Under the pieces are notes generated by a model, which worked only from the letters and a program-made list of their open reading frames with translations, had not been told where the DNA came from and did no database searches. This document shows, one piece after another, positions 1 to 8,736 of a stretch of 32,629 nt of DNA (the stretch's first letter is position 1; the number at the start of each line of letters is the position of its first letter). This DNA comes from SAR324 cluster bacterium. GTDB taxonomy: Bacteria > SAR324 > NAC60-12. The translations under genes were made by a program, and so were the position numbers. The stretch is taken from positions 1 to 32,629 of the forward strand of contig JADFZZ010000047.1 in NCBI GenBank assembly GCA_015232315.1, read 5' to 3'.

Positions 1-2
1 GA

Positions 3-68
3 AAATGTTCCTCTGAATTGGTCAATTTAGAACCAGTTGATGAGCTCTCTTTGGAAAAAGCCGCCTAG
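3..68 (+). CDS. Possible 3' end of a gene entering from the left edge
   Basis: The third frame is open from the window edge to a TAG at 66-68 and encodes about 21 residues ending in ELSLEKAA. No family can be recognised from so little sequence. A promoter-like element on the other strand (71-101) points into this stretch, so the open frame may be chance. Confidence 0.22.
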   Translation, partial: KCSSELVNLEPVDELSLEKAA

Positions 69-70
69 CG

Positions 71-101
71 CATAAACCGTGCCAGTGCTTTAAATTGTCA
101 A
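71..101 (-). promoter_or_regulatory. Candidate sigma70-like promoter reading leftward out of the window
   Basis: On the minus strand a perfect TTGACA (101-96) is followed 18-19 nt later by GTTTAT/TTTATG (about 77-71). The -35 box is consensus and the -10 box is weak. It would drive a gene beyond the left edge. The rest of the gap up to gatB (102-157) is A+T-rich and shows nothing else I can name. Confidence 0.25.
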
Positions 102-157
102 AGAAATTTTTTTAGAAAACCCGAGTATTTTCTTTTACAACTTATTCTTTTTTGTCT

Positions 158-1585
158 TTAAAGATCCAGCATCTGCTTGAGCAACTGGTTGACCACTTCC
201 GGGTTGGCTTTGCCTTTGGACGCACGCATGATCTGACCTACAAAAAAGCCGAACACTTTGGTTTTTCCTTCACGATATTGCTGTACCTGATCCGGATTGG
301 CCTCAACAATTTCACGGACCATGTTCAGCACAGCACTTTCATCAGAAATCTGTGACAGTCCCTGTTCCGCAATGATTTTTGAAGGCTGTTTGCCAGACTT
401 CAGCATTTCTTCAAACACGGTTTTCGCGATTTTTCCGCTGATGGTTTTTTCCTGGAGCAACCTGACCAGTTCCGCCAAAAGATCCGGAGTAATGCCAGTG
501 TCTGTGATGGCAACCTTGCGCTCGTTCATCACCCGCATCAATTCACTGGTGATCCAGTTACAAACCAGTTTGGGATCTGCCCCCAGATTGGCAACTGCTT
601 CAAAATAATCAGCGACAGCACGATCATTGACCAACACCTCCGCGTCATAAGCACTCAAGCCATAAGCCTGAATGAACCGTTGCAGTTTGGCCTCAGGCAG
701 TTCCGGCAATTCAGACCGGATCTGCTCAACCCATTCCCGGGTGAAATGCACCACCGGCAAATCCGGATCAGGGAAATAGCGATAATCATGGGCTTCTTCC
801 TTGGATCTCATGCTGTAGGTCTTTTTTTTATCAGCATCCCACAACCGGGTTTCCTGAACAATGGTGTGGCCATCCAGAATGTCGTCGCGCTGGCGTTCAA
901 TTTCATAAATGATCGCCTGCTGAACGAAACGGAAGGAATTGATGTTTTTGATTTCTGCCCGGGTTCCGAATTTTTCCTGTCCGACAGGCCGAATTGACAC
1001 ATTGGCGTCACAACGCATGTGCCCTTTTTCCATATCCCCTTCGGAAACACCAAGAGACGTAACCAGCGCATGCATTTTTTCCATATAGGCTTTGGCTTCC
1101 TGGGGGGTCCGGATATCCGGTTCGCTCACAATTTCCAGCAAGGGCACACCGGCCCGGTTGAGGTCCACATAACTCCACTCGCCATCTTCATGTAGCAGTT
1201 TTCCCGCGTCCTCTTCCATGTGAATCCGGGTGATGCCAATCCGTTTTGTTTGTCCCTCCACCAGAATGTCCAGCCATCCATTTTCACAGATGGGGCGGTC
1301 AAACTGGGAAATCTGATAAGCTTTGGGCAGGTCCGGATAAAAATAGTTTTTTCGGGCAAATTGAGAATCCAGACGAATTTCGCAATGTGTGGCCAACCCG
1401 AGTTTTATGGCAAATTCCACCACTTTTTGATTGAGAACAGGCAGTACTCCGGGAAGTCCCATGCAGACCGGGCAAACATTCGTGTTGGGCGGCGCACCGA
1501 AGCGGGTGGAGCAGGAACAGAAAATTTTGGATTGGGTGGCTAACTGGGTATGAATTTCCAGTCCAATGACGGGTTCAAATTCCAT
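158..1585 (-). CDS. gatB: Aspartyl/glutamyl-tRNA(Asn/Gln) amidotransferase subunit B (GatB)
   Basis: GatB is the kinase-like subunit of the GatCAB complex, which converts Glu-tRNA(Gln) and/or Asp-tRNA(Asn) to the amidated forms in the cytoplasm. The N-terminus has the family signature [10 protein letters not shown] followed by a Cys cluster (CSCSTRFG, then [10 protein letters not shown]). The body contains [14 protein letters not shown] and the [20 protein letters not shown] region, typical of the catalytic domain. The C-terminal third ends like the YqeY-type tRNA-binding tail ([20 protein letters not shown]). Length, 475 aa, is normal. The ATG at 1585 sits at the expected family start, although no strong Shine-Dalgarno is visible. 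No gatA or gatC lies beside it in this window. Identification is secure. Confidence 0.97.
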   Translation of the reverse strand: MEFEPVIGLEIHTQLATQSKIFCSCSTRFGAPPNTNVCPVCMGLPGVLPVLNQKVVEFAIKLGLATHCEIRLDSQFARKNYFYPDLPKAYQISQFDRPICENGWLDILVEGQTKRIGITRIHMEEDAGKLLHEDGEWSYVDLNRAGVPLLEIVSEPDIRTPQEAKAYMEKMHALVTSLGVSEGDMEKGHMRCDANVSIRPVGQEKFGTRAEIKNINSFRFVQQAIIYEIERQRDDILDGHTIVQETRLWDADKKKTYSMRSKEEAHDYRYFPDPDLPVVHFTREWVEQIRSELPELPEAKLQRFIQAYGLSAYDAEVLVNDRAVADYFEAVANLGADPKLVCNWITSELMRVMNERKVAITDTGITPDLLAELVRLLQEKTISGKIAKTVFEEMLKSGKQPSKIIAEQGLSQISDESAVLNMVREIVEANPDQVQQYREGKTKVFGFFVGQIMRASKGKANPEVVNQLLKQMLDL

Positions 1586-1666
1586 AATATTTTCTCAACA
1601 ACATGCGGTTGAACATTCGAAAAAAATAGATAGAAAACTTTTCAAAAATCTCACCTGCAGGCATGC

Positions 1667-1695
1667 GTAGAGACGCGCAAATTGCGCGTCTCTAC
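1667..1695. repeat. Perfect 29-bp palindrome between phaR-like gene and gatB
   Basis: GTAGAGACGCGCAA (1667-1680) is followed by one A and then the exact reverse complement TTGCGCGTCTCTAC (1682-1695). The 14-bp arms would fold into a strong hairpin in either transcript. It sits in the 170-bp gap between two minus-strand genes. It has no T-tract, so it looks more like a REP/small palindromic element than a classical terminator, though it could protect or separate the upstream message. The rest of the gap shows nothing clear. Confidence 0.7.
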
Positions 1696-1755
1696 AGACC
1701 TGAAAATGGAGGTAGTTCGTATTAAAACTTTTACCAGTTATTCTTTTACTGTTCC

Positions 1756-2424
1756 TTATTTATCCTGACGCTCAACATCCTGAATACGTGATTCGAGTTC
1801 AGTGATTTTTTGTAACAACAGAGACACCACATCCTGTTCCTCTTTCCCCCCTTTTTTACCGGAGGCTTTTTTTGCGGCTATTGAGTCCGTTTTGGAAGGT
1901 GCGGGGGTGCTTTTTTCAATCAGTTTGGCTGGAGTTGGAGCGGTTTCTATTTGATTGGCGACCTCTGTGTCAGGTGCGTTGAATGGATTCAGCAAGTGCA
2001 TCTTGAGATCCTTGCTTGTGGCGGCCAGCCAGTTTTTAGACGAGATAATCGGTGTGGTCAGTGTCGTAATCTGGCGTTTCATGTTATCCAGCATTTCCAG
2101 ATAAGAATCGAGAAGCTTGGGGATGAAATTGGTAAAAAACTCACCAAGAAAGCCTTCACGGTTGCGAATCATCTGATGCAGAAATGAAGTCGAAAACAGA
2201 TAGGGGCCGCTTTGGTCCACAAAAATCTGGGTCAACACATTCTGCGTGATATCCTGATTCGTTTTCGAGTCAATGACCTGCACTTCATACCCTTCTTTGA
2301 TTTTCCGCACCATATCGTCGAGTGTGACATACTGACTGCTGGAGACATCATACAATCTTCGGTTGGGATATTTTTTGATGACCAGTTTGAATTGATCTTT
2401 CATCGCATTCGCTTTTCGGCTCAT
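1756..2424 (-). CDS. phaR: PhaR-like polyhydroxyalkanoate synthesis regulator
   Basis: The protein carries the PHB/PHA accumulation regulator DNA-binding domain near its N-terminus: KKYPNRRLYDVSSSQYVTL, then VIDSKTNQDIT. A second PHB_acc-type segment follows (GPYLFSTSFLHQMIR). In characterised members this protein binds DNA and PHA granules and represses phasin genes. The C-terminal third is low complexity (Pro/Ala/Lys/Ser rich, with KKASGKKGGKEEQD) and ends in a short predicted coiled coil (LLLQKITELESRIQDVE). The frame stays open upstream to a TTG at 2499. I prefer the ATG at 2424 because AAGGTGAG lies just ahead of it; ATG 2403 is another candidate. No PHA synthase or phasin gene is in the window, so the target is unknown. 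Confidence 0.85.
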   Translation of the reverse strand: MSRKANAMKDQFKLVIKKYPNRRLYDVSSSQYVTLDDMVRKIKEGYEVQVIDSKTNQDITQNVLTQIFVDQSGPYLFSTSFLHQMIRNREGFLGEFFTNFIPKLLDSYLEMLDNMKRQITTLTTPIISSKNWLAATSKDLKMHLLNPFNAPDTEVANQIETAPTPAKLIEKSTPAPSKTDSIAAKKASGKKGGKEEQDVVSLLLQKITELESRIQDVERQDK

Positions 2425-2499
2425 ACTCACCTTGTTTTTCTGATTAACGATAAGGTCCGTTGTTGATGGGGAACACTGAACGTTGATTATGGAAGACAA

Positions 2500-2638
2500 C
2501 TAACAATCTAAGGTCTTCATTCCTTATTGCATCTTTACACATGCGCGCTTTTTCTTTTTCAAAAAAACGTGCCCGTCTTTATCCGCTGGAGCCATAGTTC
2601 GACAAGCTCACTACGGGTGACGACGCAAGCAGATATTT
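2500..2638. other. Intergenic stretch with a REP-like fragment
   Basis: This gap lies between res and the phaR-like gene. It holds an A/T-rich run and, near 2598-2622, a G/C-richer phrase beginning GTTCGACAAGCTCACTACGG. That phrase resembles short dispersed repeats I have seen in other bacterial genomes. No second copy was noticed in this window, so its nature is uncertain. Confidence 0.3.
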
Positions 2639-5230
2639 TTAAAAATGTACTCCTTGTGAAAATATGAATTTCAAGTCTGATGTATTCACAATCGCTGTTT
2701 CCGGTATCAGTTTATATTCCCAAGGTTTATCCTTTATTTCGTTTGTGGCGGTCTCAGCCCACTTAATGGAAACTCGTGCTTTTTCTTTCACATCCTCTTT
2801 TATGACAGGTTGTAAATCTCGCATTCCTTTGACTTCAATGAGGTATTTTTTATCGACCGTTTCAACCACAAAGTCCGGTGTATAAGAATGTCCTCTATGG
2901 TAGATTGGTATTGAACCTTCCGGAGGCCGAACCCATTTTAGGATAGTGCTGTCTTTCTCAAGAATTGCCGCAAAATCTTTTTCAGGGACTGAATCAAAGG
3001 GGATTTGAGGGTAAATCGTTTTTTCAAAACCTTCAAACAGGTAGCTTTTTATTTGAGAAGGCTCAATCCTGTCACCGTAATGCAAAATCCCTTTTTCGAG
3101 ATATACGGTTTTTGAATATTCTTTTGGAAATCGGACAGGATTTTTACTAATTGAAACTTCAATTTCATTTTCTTCGTGTATGTTGGCTTCAATCTGGTTT
3201 TGCAAGTCGTTCACTATGGCTTTTCGGTATAAGTGAACTACTTTTTTTAAATCCCGTTCGTTGACATTCATTTTTTCGAGATATAATCTTGCCAAATTAA
3301 GAGCGATATCCTTGTCATTTTCTGCGGCAAGCTCATCAATTTCATCAATTAATCTTCCTGCGATAAATTTTACAGGGTCATCCACTGCCATGAGTTCTAC
3401 TTCGGTTCTTTGGCGTTCAACTCCTGATGCTAAATCATGTTCGATTATTTTTTGCGTGACAAGTTCAAATGGGCCAATATTCACAGTGACATCAAATGTT
3501 GAAATATCACTCTTGGGGTATGTATCTAAAAATATTTTTGGCACATCTATGGTCAGCTTCGCATAATTAATCAGAATTTCTTCATATTTTCGCCTGATTT
3601 CCTCCGGTTTTATTGGAGGCAATTCTGCTCTGTCTTCGGCGTCAAAAAATGTTGCCCCAATTGCGCTGTCGGTACTCTTTTTATCACCACCGCCAGTTTC
3701 TGTTTTCTCTTTTTTGAGTTCATATTCTTTAATATCCAGTTCAACAAGCCTCTCAACGACTTCCGTGATTTTTTCTTTTTGGGTATATTGCGACGCGAAC
3801 AGGCTTAAATCCAGCTCATGCATACGGTCCAGGAGTTCTTCGGTATCAATATATTTCCGCTGTACTGTCACTGTCTTCCGTGGTTTTGTATCGGTTTCTG
3901 ATAGTTCCTTGACCCTGAAAAGTGGGCTGTTTTTTGCGGCATCAATCAGTTTGGCATAATTGTCATGGCTGATTATTTCCAATGAATCCAGGTCAGCGTC
4001 ATCGGTGATGGTGCCAAATGGAAGGCGAAGTCCACGCCCGATTGTCTGTTCGGTCAATATTTCGCTTATGGAGGCTCGTAGCGGAATAATGGTATAAAGA
4101 TTTTTAACATCCCACCCCTCTTTAAGCATGTTGACATGGATCACAATTTCAACATTGCTGTTTGGACTTTCAACGGATAAAAGCCGTTTGATGTTTTCAT
4201 CACTTTCAGCACTGCCTTGCGCGGAATGAATTTCAATCACTTTTCCTTTATAGCATCCTTCAAAAAATGATTCTGATTCTACAAGTTGCTTTATTTCACC
4301 GGCATGATGAGTGTCTTTGGTTGATATAAGGACAAAAGGTTTAACAACCGGTAAATGATTTGCGGCGCAGTATTCAAGCAAACGACCTTTTTTGATTTCA
4401 TGGAGGGTCATGCCATCCAGCAGTTTCAGTTTTTCAATTTCTTCCGCGTCGGAAGTGGTGAGATTGCTTCTGGTGACCACTGTTGGCGTTTTAATAAAAC
4501 GGCCTATTGATTCAGCCAATGTAAATGAGTAAATCACATTGTCTTTTGTCTTAGGTGTGGCTGTAAATTCAAGACCGAGGATTGGCTTTAAATGATTGAT
4601 GGCTTTTAATGAAGCAGGTGCCCGGTACCGATGACTTTCATCCATCAAAACAACGAGGTCATCCATGTCCCGTAGAACCGCTGAAAAGGAATCTCCCAGT
4701 TGTTCGTGAAACCGATGGAACCTGAAGTCAGTATCGCCCCTGCTGAATATTTTCCCAATATTGAAAATGAAGATGTTGGCTTCTCCGTACAGGGTAAACT
4801 GGCCGGGATTGAACCGCAAATAATTATCTCCATCCCAGACGGACGGCTGTGAAAAATCCGACAGACCGATGAACATATACTTGGGGTGTGAAGCGAATAA
4901 CTCCATCCGCAACTTTTCGTAAATGGTAATGTTGGGGGAGAGAATGAAGAAATTTTTGTAACCCTTTGTTTTCCACAGATAATAAATCGAAGCCCCCATA
5001 AGCCGTGTCTGACCGACTCCAGTTGCAAGAGCAAAGCAAAACGAAGGAAACTCCGTATCGAATTTTATCTGTTCAGTAGCCTTGCTGTTTGTACTGGCTT
5101 TTTCCTCGACTATTTCAATTCCAGTGGTTTTATAATCGAGTCCAGTACTGATCGAATCAAGAGTTTCAAGTGCCTTTTCCTGCGGTTCACGCAAGCTCAT
5201 GTATTGCTTTATAAGGGTTGGTAAATTCAT
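2639..5230 (-). CDS. res: Type III restriction enzyme Res subunit (helicase-nuclease), Walker A lysine replaced
   Basis: In type III systems Res is the ATP-dependent SF2 translocase and endonuclease that acts with Mod. Visible helicase motifs are REPQ (15-18), a Walker A-like ATGVGQT (69-75), DESH (197-200), TATP (223-226), GWDVKNL (372-378) and QTIGRGLRL (395-403). The C-terminus has a PD-(D/E)xK nuclease signature, YTPDFVV with Asp786, then LIEVKG with Glu799 and Lys801. Length, 863 aa, is in the family range and no frame break is seen. Residue 74 is Gln (CAG codon, 5011-5009 on the minus strand), where P-loop ATPases have the essential Lys. That should impair ATP hydrolysis. The start codon overlaps the mod stop by ATGA, so the two are translationally coupled. 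Family call is secure; activity is doubtful. Confidence 0.93.
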   Translation of the reverse strand: MNLPTLIKQYMSLREPQEKALETLDSISTGLDYKTTGIEIVEEKASTNSKATEQIKFDTEFPSFCFALATGVGQTRLMGASIYYLWKTKGYKNFFILSPNITIYEKLRMELFASHPKYMFIGLSDFSQPSVWDGDNYLRFNPGQFTLYGEANIFIFNIGKIFSRGDTDFRFHRFHEQLGDSFSAVLRDMDDLVVLMDESHRYRAPASLKAINHLKPILGLEFTATPKTKDNVIYSFTLAESIGRFIKTPTVVTRSNLTTSDAEEIEKLKLLDGMTLHEIKKGRLLEYCAANHLPVVKPFVLISTKDTHHAGEIKQLVESESFFEGCYKGKVIEIHSAQGSAESDENIKRLLSVESPNSNVEIVIHVNMLKEGWDVKNLYTIIPLRASISEILTEQTIGRGLRLPFGTITDDADLDSLEIISHDNYAKLIDAAKNSPLFRVKELSETDTKPRKTVTVQRKYIDTEELLDRMHELDLSLFASQYTQKEKITEVVERLVELDIKEYELKKEKTETGGGDKKSTDSAIGATFFDAEDRAELPPIKPEEIRRKYEEILINYAKLTIDVPKIFLDTYPKSDISTFDVTVNIGPFELVTQKIIEHDLASGVERQRTEVELMAVDDPVKFIAGRLIDEIDELAAENDKDIALNLARLYLEKMNVNERDLKKVVHLYRKAIVNDLQNQIEANIHEENEIEVSISKNPVRFPKEYSKTVYLEKGILHYGDRIEPSQIKSYLFEGFEKTIYPQIPFDSVPEKDFAAILEKDSTILKWVRPPEGSIPIYHRGHSYTPDFVVETVDKKYLIEVKGMRDLQPVIKEDVKEKARVSIKWAETATNEIKDKPWEYKLIPETAIVNTSDLKFIFSQGVHF

Positions 5231-6936
5231 CTCTTGTCCTCTTCAAAATCACATTTTTCCAGAAGGTTTTTGGGTATCTTTTTTATTTCCACATTATCAG
5301 GAAGCCGGAGGTTTCTTGATTTCCTTGTGCAGTAAATGAGCAAGGACTGTTCTTTGCCGATATCTTCTGAAAGTGATTCAAGATAGGCCTGTGTCAGAAT
5401 ACGGGTGGTGACGTGCAAAAAGCGGTTTTCACTGCTGATACCGTGTAATCGGCCATCCTTCCGATAGCGGAAGTTTTCAATTTTGCAGATTGATTTTATC
5501 AGCAATATTTCATCGTAGCGTGGATTGATGACATATACAGGTTGGTTGTCTGTTGATAAATCCTTGTCTTTGACAAGAAGTGATTCCGCAAGACGGTAGT
5601 ATTTAAATCCTCCACCGCCTTTCCAGTTTACTGTTTTGGATATGCCGCCCTGGTCAGTACCGTCAATGACCTTTTGCATCCGGGGAATAATATGAGTATG
5701 GCAATGTTCGCCCAACTCGCACAAAATCCATTTCCGGTTCATTTTATGGGCAACTGCCCCGGTGGTTCCTGAGCCAGCAAAGGAATCGAGAACCCAATCA
5801 TTAGGGCTTGTTGTGAGCTCAAGGATTTTTTTTATTAATGTTTCTGGTTTTTTCCCTTTGGGGAATTGGACACCACCCTCTTTAGTTAAGTTATTTAAAG
5901 GAAAACCTTCCCAGTATGTGCCGGTCTTTTCAAATTTAACGAGACGATTCCCTTTTTTCTCTGCAATATCGCTTAACCAAGCAATTAAATCACATTTTTT
6001 GCCTTTATAGTATAATGTAACTTCTTTGTTCTTATTTTTTCCTGAACGAGGGACATAATCTATGCTGAAAAAATCAAATTTCTCTTTGGAAACAGCATCC
6101 ATCACTCTTGTTCTAATCGAACTCTGTGCATTCGTGTCTCTAAATATTTTATTAAAATATCGTTTATAGCATTCCTCTTCAGTAATATTTTCAATTTCAG
6201 CTTGTTTCGATATTGGTACTATTTCTACATGTTGGTGGGTATATATTTTGATTGGGCTACCTGAACCATCAGAAATTTGTTTTAGAAAAGTCCTTTCACC
6301 AAGTGATAATAAAATCCTTGTGTATTTCCAGCTTTTTCCTTGCTCATTCATCTCTTGAATTACTTCAAATAGATCCTCTTCATCATATACATCATTGAAT
6401 TTTTCAAAACCATCTTTATTTTTTGCATAAATCAAAATGTATTCTATATTTTTTTTTAATTTCTTGTCTTCACCACCTCCAGAGGCCCCAGCTGTTTGTT
6501 TCATTTTTACACTGACTTGGTTAAGAAAATTATTCCGTCCAAAAACCTCGTCAAGCAAAACCTTGCCATACGCTGCTTCGTCATCATTTAATTGGCAAAA
6601 AAGTGTTCCATCTGGAGCGAGCAGTCTCCTTAATAACTCAAGACGTTCTCGCATAAGAGAAAGCCAAATCGAATGTTCTAATCCATCATCATAGTGGTCA
6701 AACGCTTGTCCTGTGTTATAAGGCGGGTCAATATAGATACATTTAATTTCCCCAATAAAATCCTGCTCCAAAGCCTTGAGTGAAAGCAGGTTATCCCCAA
6801 AAATCAGCATGTTCTCGCTTTTAGGGGCGCCATAGCTTTTTTCCGGGTCTTCTACCAGAACACGAGGTTCAAGTTTAATCCGTTCCTCTTTACCGACCCA
6901 GGTGAGTTCCAGTTTTTGTTTTTTCCCGTTATTCAT
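5227..6936 (-). CDS. mod: Type III Mod subunit, site-specific adenine-N6 DNA methyltransferase
   Basis: Mod provides target recognition and methylates adenine in its recognition site, protecting host DNA and guiding Res. The catalytic motif IV, DPPYNTG (70-76), precedes the SAM-binding motif I, FAGSGTTG (386-393). This is the beta-class order used by type III Mod proteins. Between them, roughly residues 140-330, lies the probable target-recognition region, and the DNA there is visibly more A+T-rich than the flanks. The SAM motif is followed by a conserved RKWILCELGEHC segment. Length, 569 aa, is normal. It overlaps both neighbours by 4 nt (ATGA): the KilA-N gene upstream and res downstream. 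All key motifs look intact, so methylation is expected to be functional. Recognition sequence cannot be deduced. Confidence 0.95.
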   Translation of the reverse strand: MNNGKKQKLELTWVGKEERIKLEPRVLVEDPEKSYGAPKSENMLIFGDNLLSLKALEQDFIGEIKCIYIDPPYNTGQAFDHYDDGLEHSIWLSLMRERLELLRRLLAPDGTLFCQLNDDEAAYGKVLLDEVFGRNNFLNQVSVKMKQTAGASGGGEDKKLKKNIEYILIYAKNKDGFEKFNDVYDEEDLFEVIQEMNEQGKSWKYTRILLSLGERTFLKQISDGSGSPIKIYTHQHVEIVPISKQAEIENITEEECYKRYFNKIFRDTNAQSSIRTRVMDAVSKEKFDFFSIDYVPRSGKNKNKEVTLYYKGKKCDLIAWLSDIAEKKGNRLVKFEKTGTYWEGFPLNNLTKEGGVQFPKGKKPETLIKKILELTTSPNDWVLDSFAGSGTTGAVAHKMNRKWILCELGEHCHTHIIPRMQKVIDGTDQGGISKTVNWKGGGGFKYYRLAESLLVKDKDLSTDNQPVYVINPRYDEILLIKSICKIENFRYRKDGRLHGISSENRFLHVTTRILTQAYLESLSEDIGKEQSLLIYCTRKSRNLRLPDNVEIKKIPKNLLEKCDFEEDKR

Positions 6937-7751
6937 GGAGCAATCCCTATTTTTTTAATCGACTTGTTTTCTATCAAAACCCGCATTTGCTCAATGGCAA
7001 TTCTGTTCAACTGCTGTAACCGTGTTTCAGCGGGTATCTTCTGTTTGATCAGTTCGGAGTTGTAACTTTCAAGATTGGACAGCACGACAAGTTGTTCCAG
7101 TGTGGCATTATCCCGAATATTACCTTTGAGTTCAGGATTTTCGGTTCGCCATTCCTGGGCTGTTTTCCCGAAAAGGGCGAGGTTCAGGAGGTCCGCTTCA
7201 TCCGCGTAAATGAAATTTTTGATGTTGCTGGAAATATTTTCCGGGATGAGATGTGCTTTTACGGCATCGGTATGGATCGCATAATTAACTTTGGCAAGTG
7301 TGCGGGAAACATTCCATTCCAGTTTTTTCTGTTGAACTTCTTCTTGTTTGAGTCGCTGGAATTCTTTGATTAAATAAATTTTGAACTCAGGGCTGATCCA
7401 CATGCCAAATTCAAAAGCGATATCTTTATGCGCGTAGGTACCGCCATATCTGCCGGCTTTTGCCACCAGGCCAATAGCTTTTGTTTTTGAGGCCCACTCT
7501 TTTGCACTGATTTTATAGCTGTTTAAACCAGCTTGATTTCTAATTATGGCATATTCGCCATAATTAAAATCAGGATTATAAACACTCTCCCATATCCCCA
7601 AAAACTCTATTGTATTTCTATTTCTCAGCCAATCCGAGATAAAAAAGTCGCCATCTTTTGCCTTCAGCATATCCGTAAGCGAAATATAATCTTCATGATT
7701 GATGTTAATAATGGAAACTTCCGTTTCTTGTACAAGGATTTTTTTTGCCAT
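6933..7751 (-). CDS. KilA-N domain protein, first gene of the type III cassette
   Basis: The first 120-130 residues form a KilA-N domain: ISLTDMLK near residue 23, SDWLRNRNTIEFLGIWE (39-55), then GRYGGTYAHKDIAFEFGMW around 100-118. KilA-N is a DNA-binding fold common in phage and large DNA-virus proteins. The remainder (to 272 aa) is mainly helical and ends in IKKIGIAP; I recognise no enzymatic motif there. Its stop overlaps the mod start by ATGA, so it is the promoter-proximal gene of the KilA-N/mod/res unit. That suggests a regulatory or accessory DNA-binding role in the cassette, but this is inference. The start ATG at 7751 has AAGGA a few bases upstream. The 61-bp gap to the sulfotransferase has no clear promoter. 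Confidence 0.9.
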   Translation of the reverse strand: MAKKILVQETEVSIININHEDYISLTDMLKAKDGDFFISDWLRNRNTIEFLGIWESVYNPDFNYGEYAIIRNQAGLNSYKISAKEWASKTKAIGLVAKAGRYGGTYAHKDIAFEFGMWISPEFKIYLIKEFQRLKQEEVQQKKLEWNVSRTLAKVNYAIHTDAVKAHLIPENISSNIKNFIYADEADLLNLALFGKTAQEWRTENPELKGNIRDNATLEQLVVLSNLESYNSELIKQKIPAETRLQQLNRIAIEQMRVLIENKSIKKIGIAP

Positions 7752-7812
7752 ATTCCTTACCCTCGTTATGAATCAGCATCATTGATTAATGAAAACCCTC
7801 TGAATATTCGCC

Positions 7813-8628
7813 CTAAAGGTAACGGTACCGTGACAGAGTGTCCTTGATTCGGCTTTCCACTTCACGAACCAATGCGGGGTCGGATTCTTTATATTGCGCG
7901 ACCTTGCTGGTATCAATTTTTGTATCCAGATAGGTTTTGCAACTGTCTGTCATCGGCAGTTGTAAAAACTCACACAAATTACTGATGGTTTCATGAGGGT
8001 ACATGCAGAGGTCTTCAAAACGCATGTCCATAACTTGCTGAGGCTTGATAAATTCACGGAACTGATCAAAATTATCCACTTGATAGGCCCATGACATCCC
8101 GGCTTGTATATGGTGAGGTTCTTCAAGAGCGTTGATGGATGACAGCAGTTTTTTCCCAAGTTTGCGTGTGGGGTCATCGGTCAGGTGATTTTTAAATGCG
8201 ATATCCCGTCCGTCACGCACCAGATGAAGGTAGCGGGCATGAGGAAAAGTTCGGGCGACATAGGGTGAAATCAGATAGGTTTCCGGAAATTTCCACCCCC
8301 ATAATTCTCCGGGGGAACCCAGTTCTTCATGATAGCGCATTACGGCTTTCTGAAAGAAAATCAAATCACGTTCCACGACATTGACAGGATCAACCCTCAG
8401 GTAATTAGTCACTGCCAGTTTTTTTATTTTTTGAGTGAAGGTCTGATTGTCAGCGTCTCCGGTAGCAAGTCCTTCTGTGGTTCCCAGTCTCAAGCCCAGG
8501 TGACTGCACGCGAAAGAAATCACCCGGGTTCCGGAATGGCCCCGACTCATGATGATAACAGGTTTCAATTCCTGTAAAAAAGCCTGGCGGTCTTTGATTT
8601 TTTTTTCACTTTCCCATAAATTCAACAT
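7813..8628 (-). CDS. Sulfotransferase-family protein
   Basis: The protein has the features of PAPS-dependent sulfotransferases. Near the N-terminus, PVIIMSRGHSGTR resembles the 5'-phosphosulfate-binding loop. HLVRDGRDIAFKNH in the middle resembles the 3'-phosphate-binding RDxR/S segment. The C-terminal part (MRFEDLCMYPHETISNLCEFL) matches the usual 'y-EDL ... P ... l-FLg' region. The open frame continues upstream to 8949, but that extension is antisense to the amidotransferase coding region and encodes implausible sequence, so I start at the ATG at 8628 (271 aa). A few more residues (LRWLITPQFFLDRR) could belong if a CTG start is used. Acceptor substrate is unknown; a glycan or lipid is possible. 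Confidence 0.8.
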   Translation of the reverse strand: MLNLWESEKKIKDRQAFLQELKPVIIMSRGHSGTRVISFACSHLGLRLGTTEGLATGDADNQTFTQKIKKLAVTNYLRVDPVNVVERDLIFFQKAVMRYHEELGSPGELWGWKFPETYLISPYVARTFPHARYLHLVRDGRDIAFKNHLTDDPTRKLGKKLLSSINALEEPHHIQAGMSWAYQVDNFDQFREFIKPQQVMDMRFEDLCMYPHETISNLCEFLQLPMTDSCKTYLDTKIDTSKVAQYKESDPALVREVESRIKDTLSRYRYL

Positions 8629-8736
8629 GAAGCGTCTGTCCAGGAAAAACTGTGGTGTGATCAGCCATCGCAGAAAATGATGCTGAAACGGTGGTTTAAT
8701 TTTAAAAACTCGAATCAAAATATAAAGATGTGGAAC

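Noticed and set aside
3-68. Calling a specific product for the left-edge frame
   Set aside because: Only 21 residues are visible without any motif, so it is listed only as a low-confidence partial frame.
2425-2499. Longer N-terminus of the PhaR-like protein from TTG 2499
   Set aside because: The extra residues precede the conserved domain, the start is TTG, and a better Shine-Dalgarno precedes ATG 2424.
2567-2577. ACGTGCCCGTC shared with the inner arm of the 31264 element
   Set aside because: Only 11 bases match, without extension or flanking structure, so chance or a weak repeat remnant cannot be separated.
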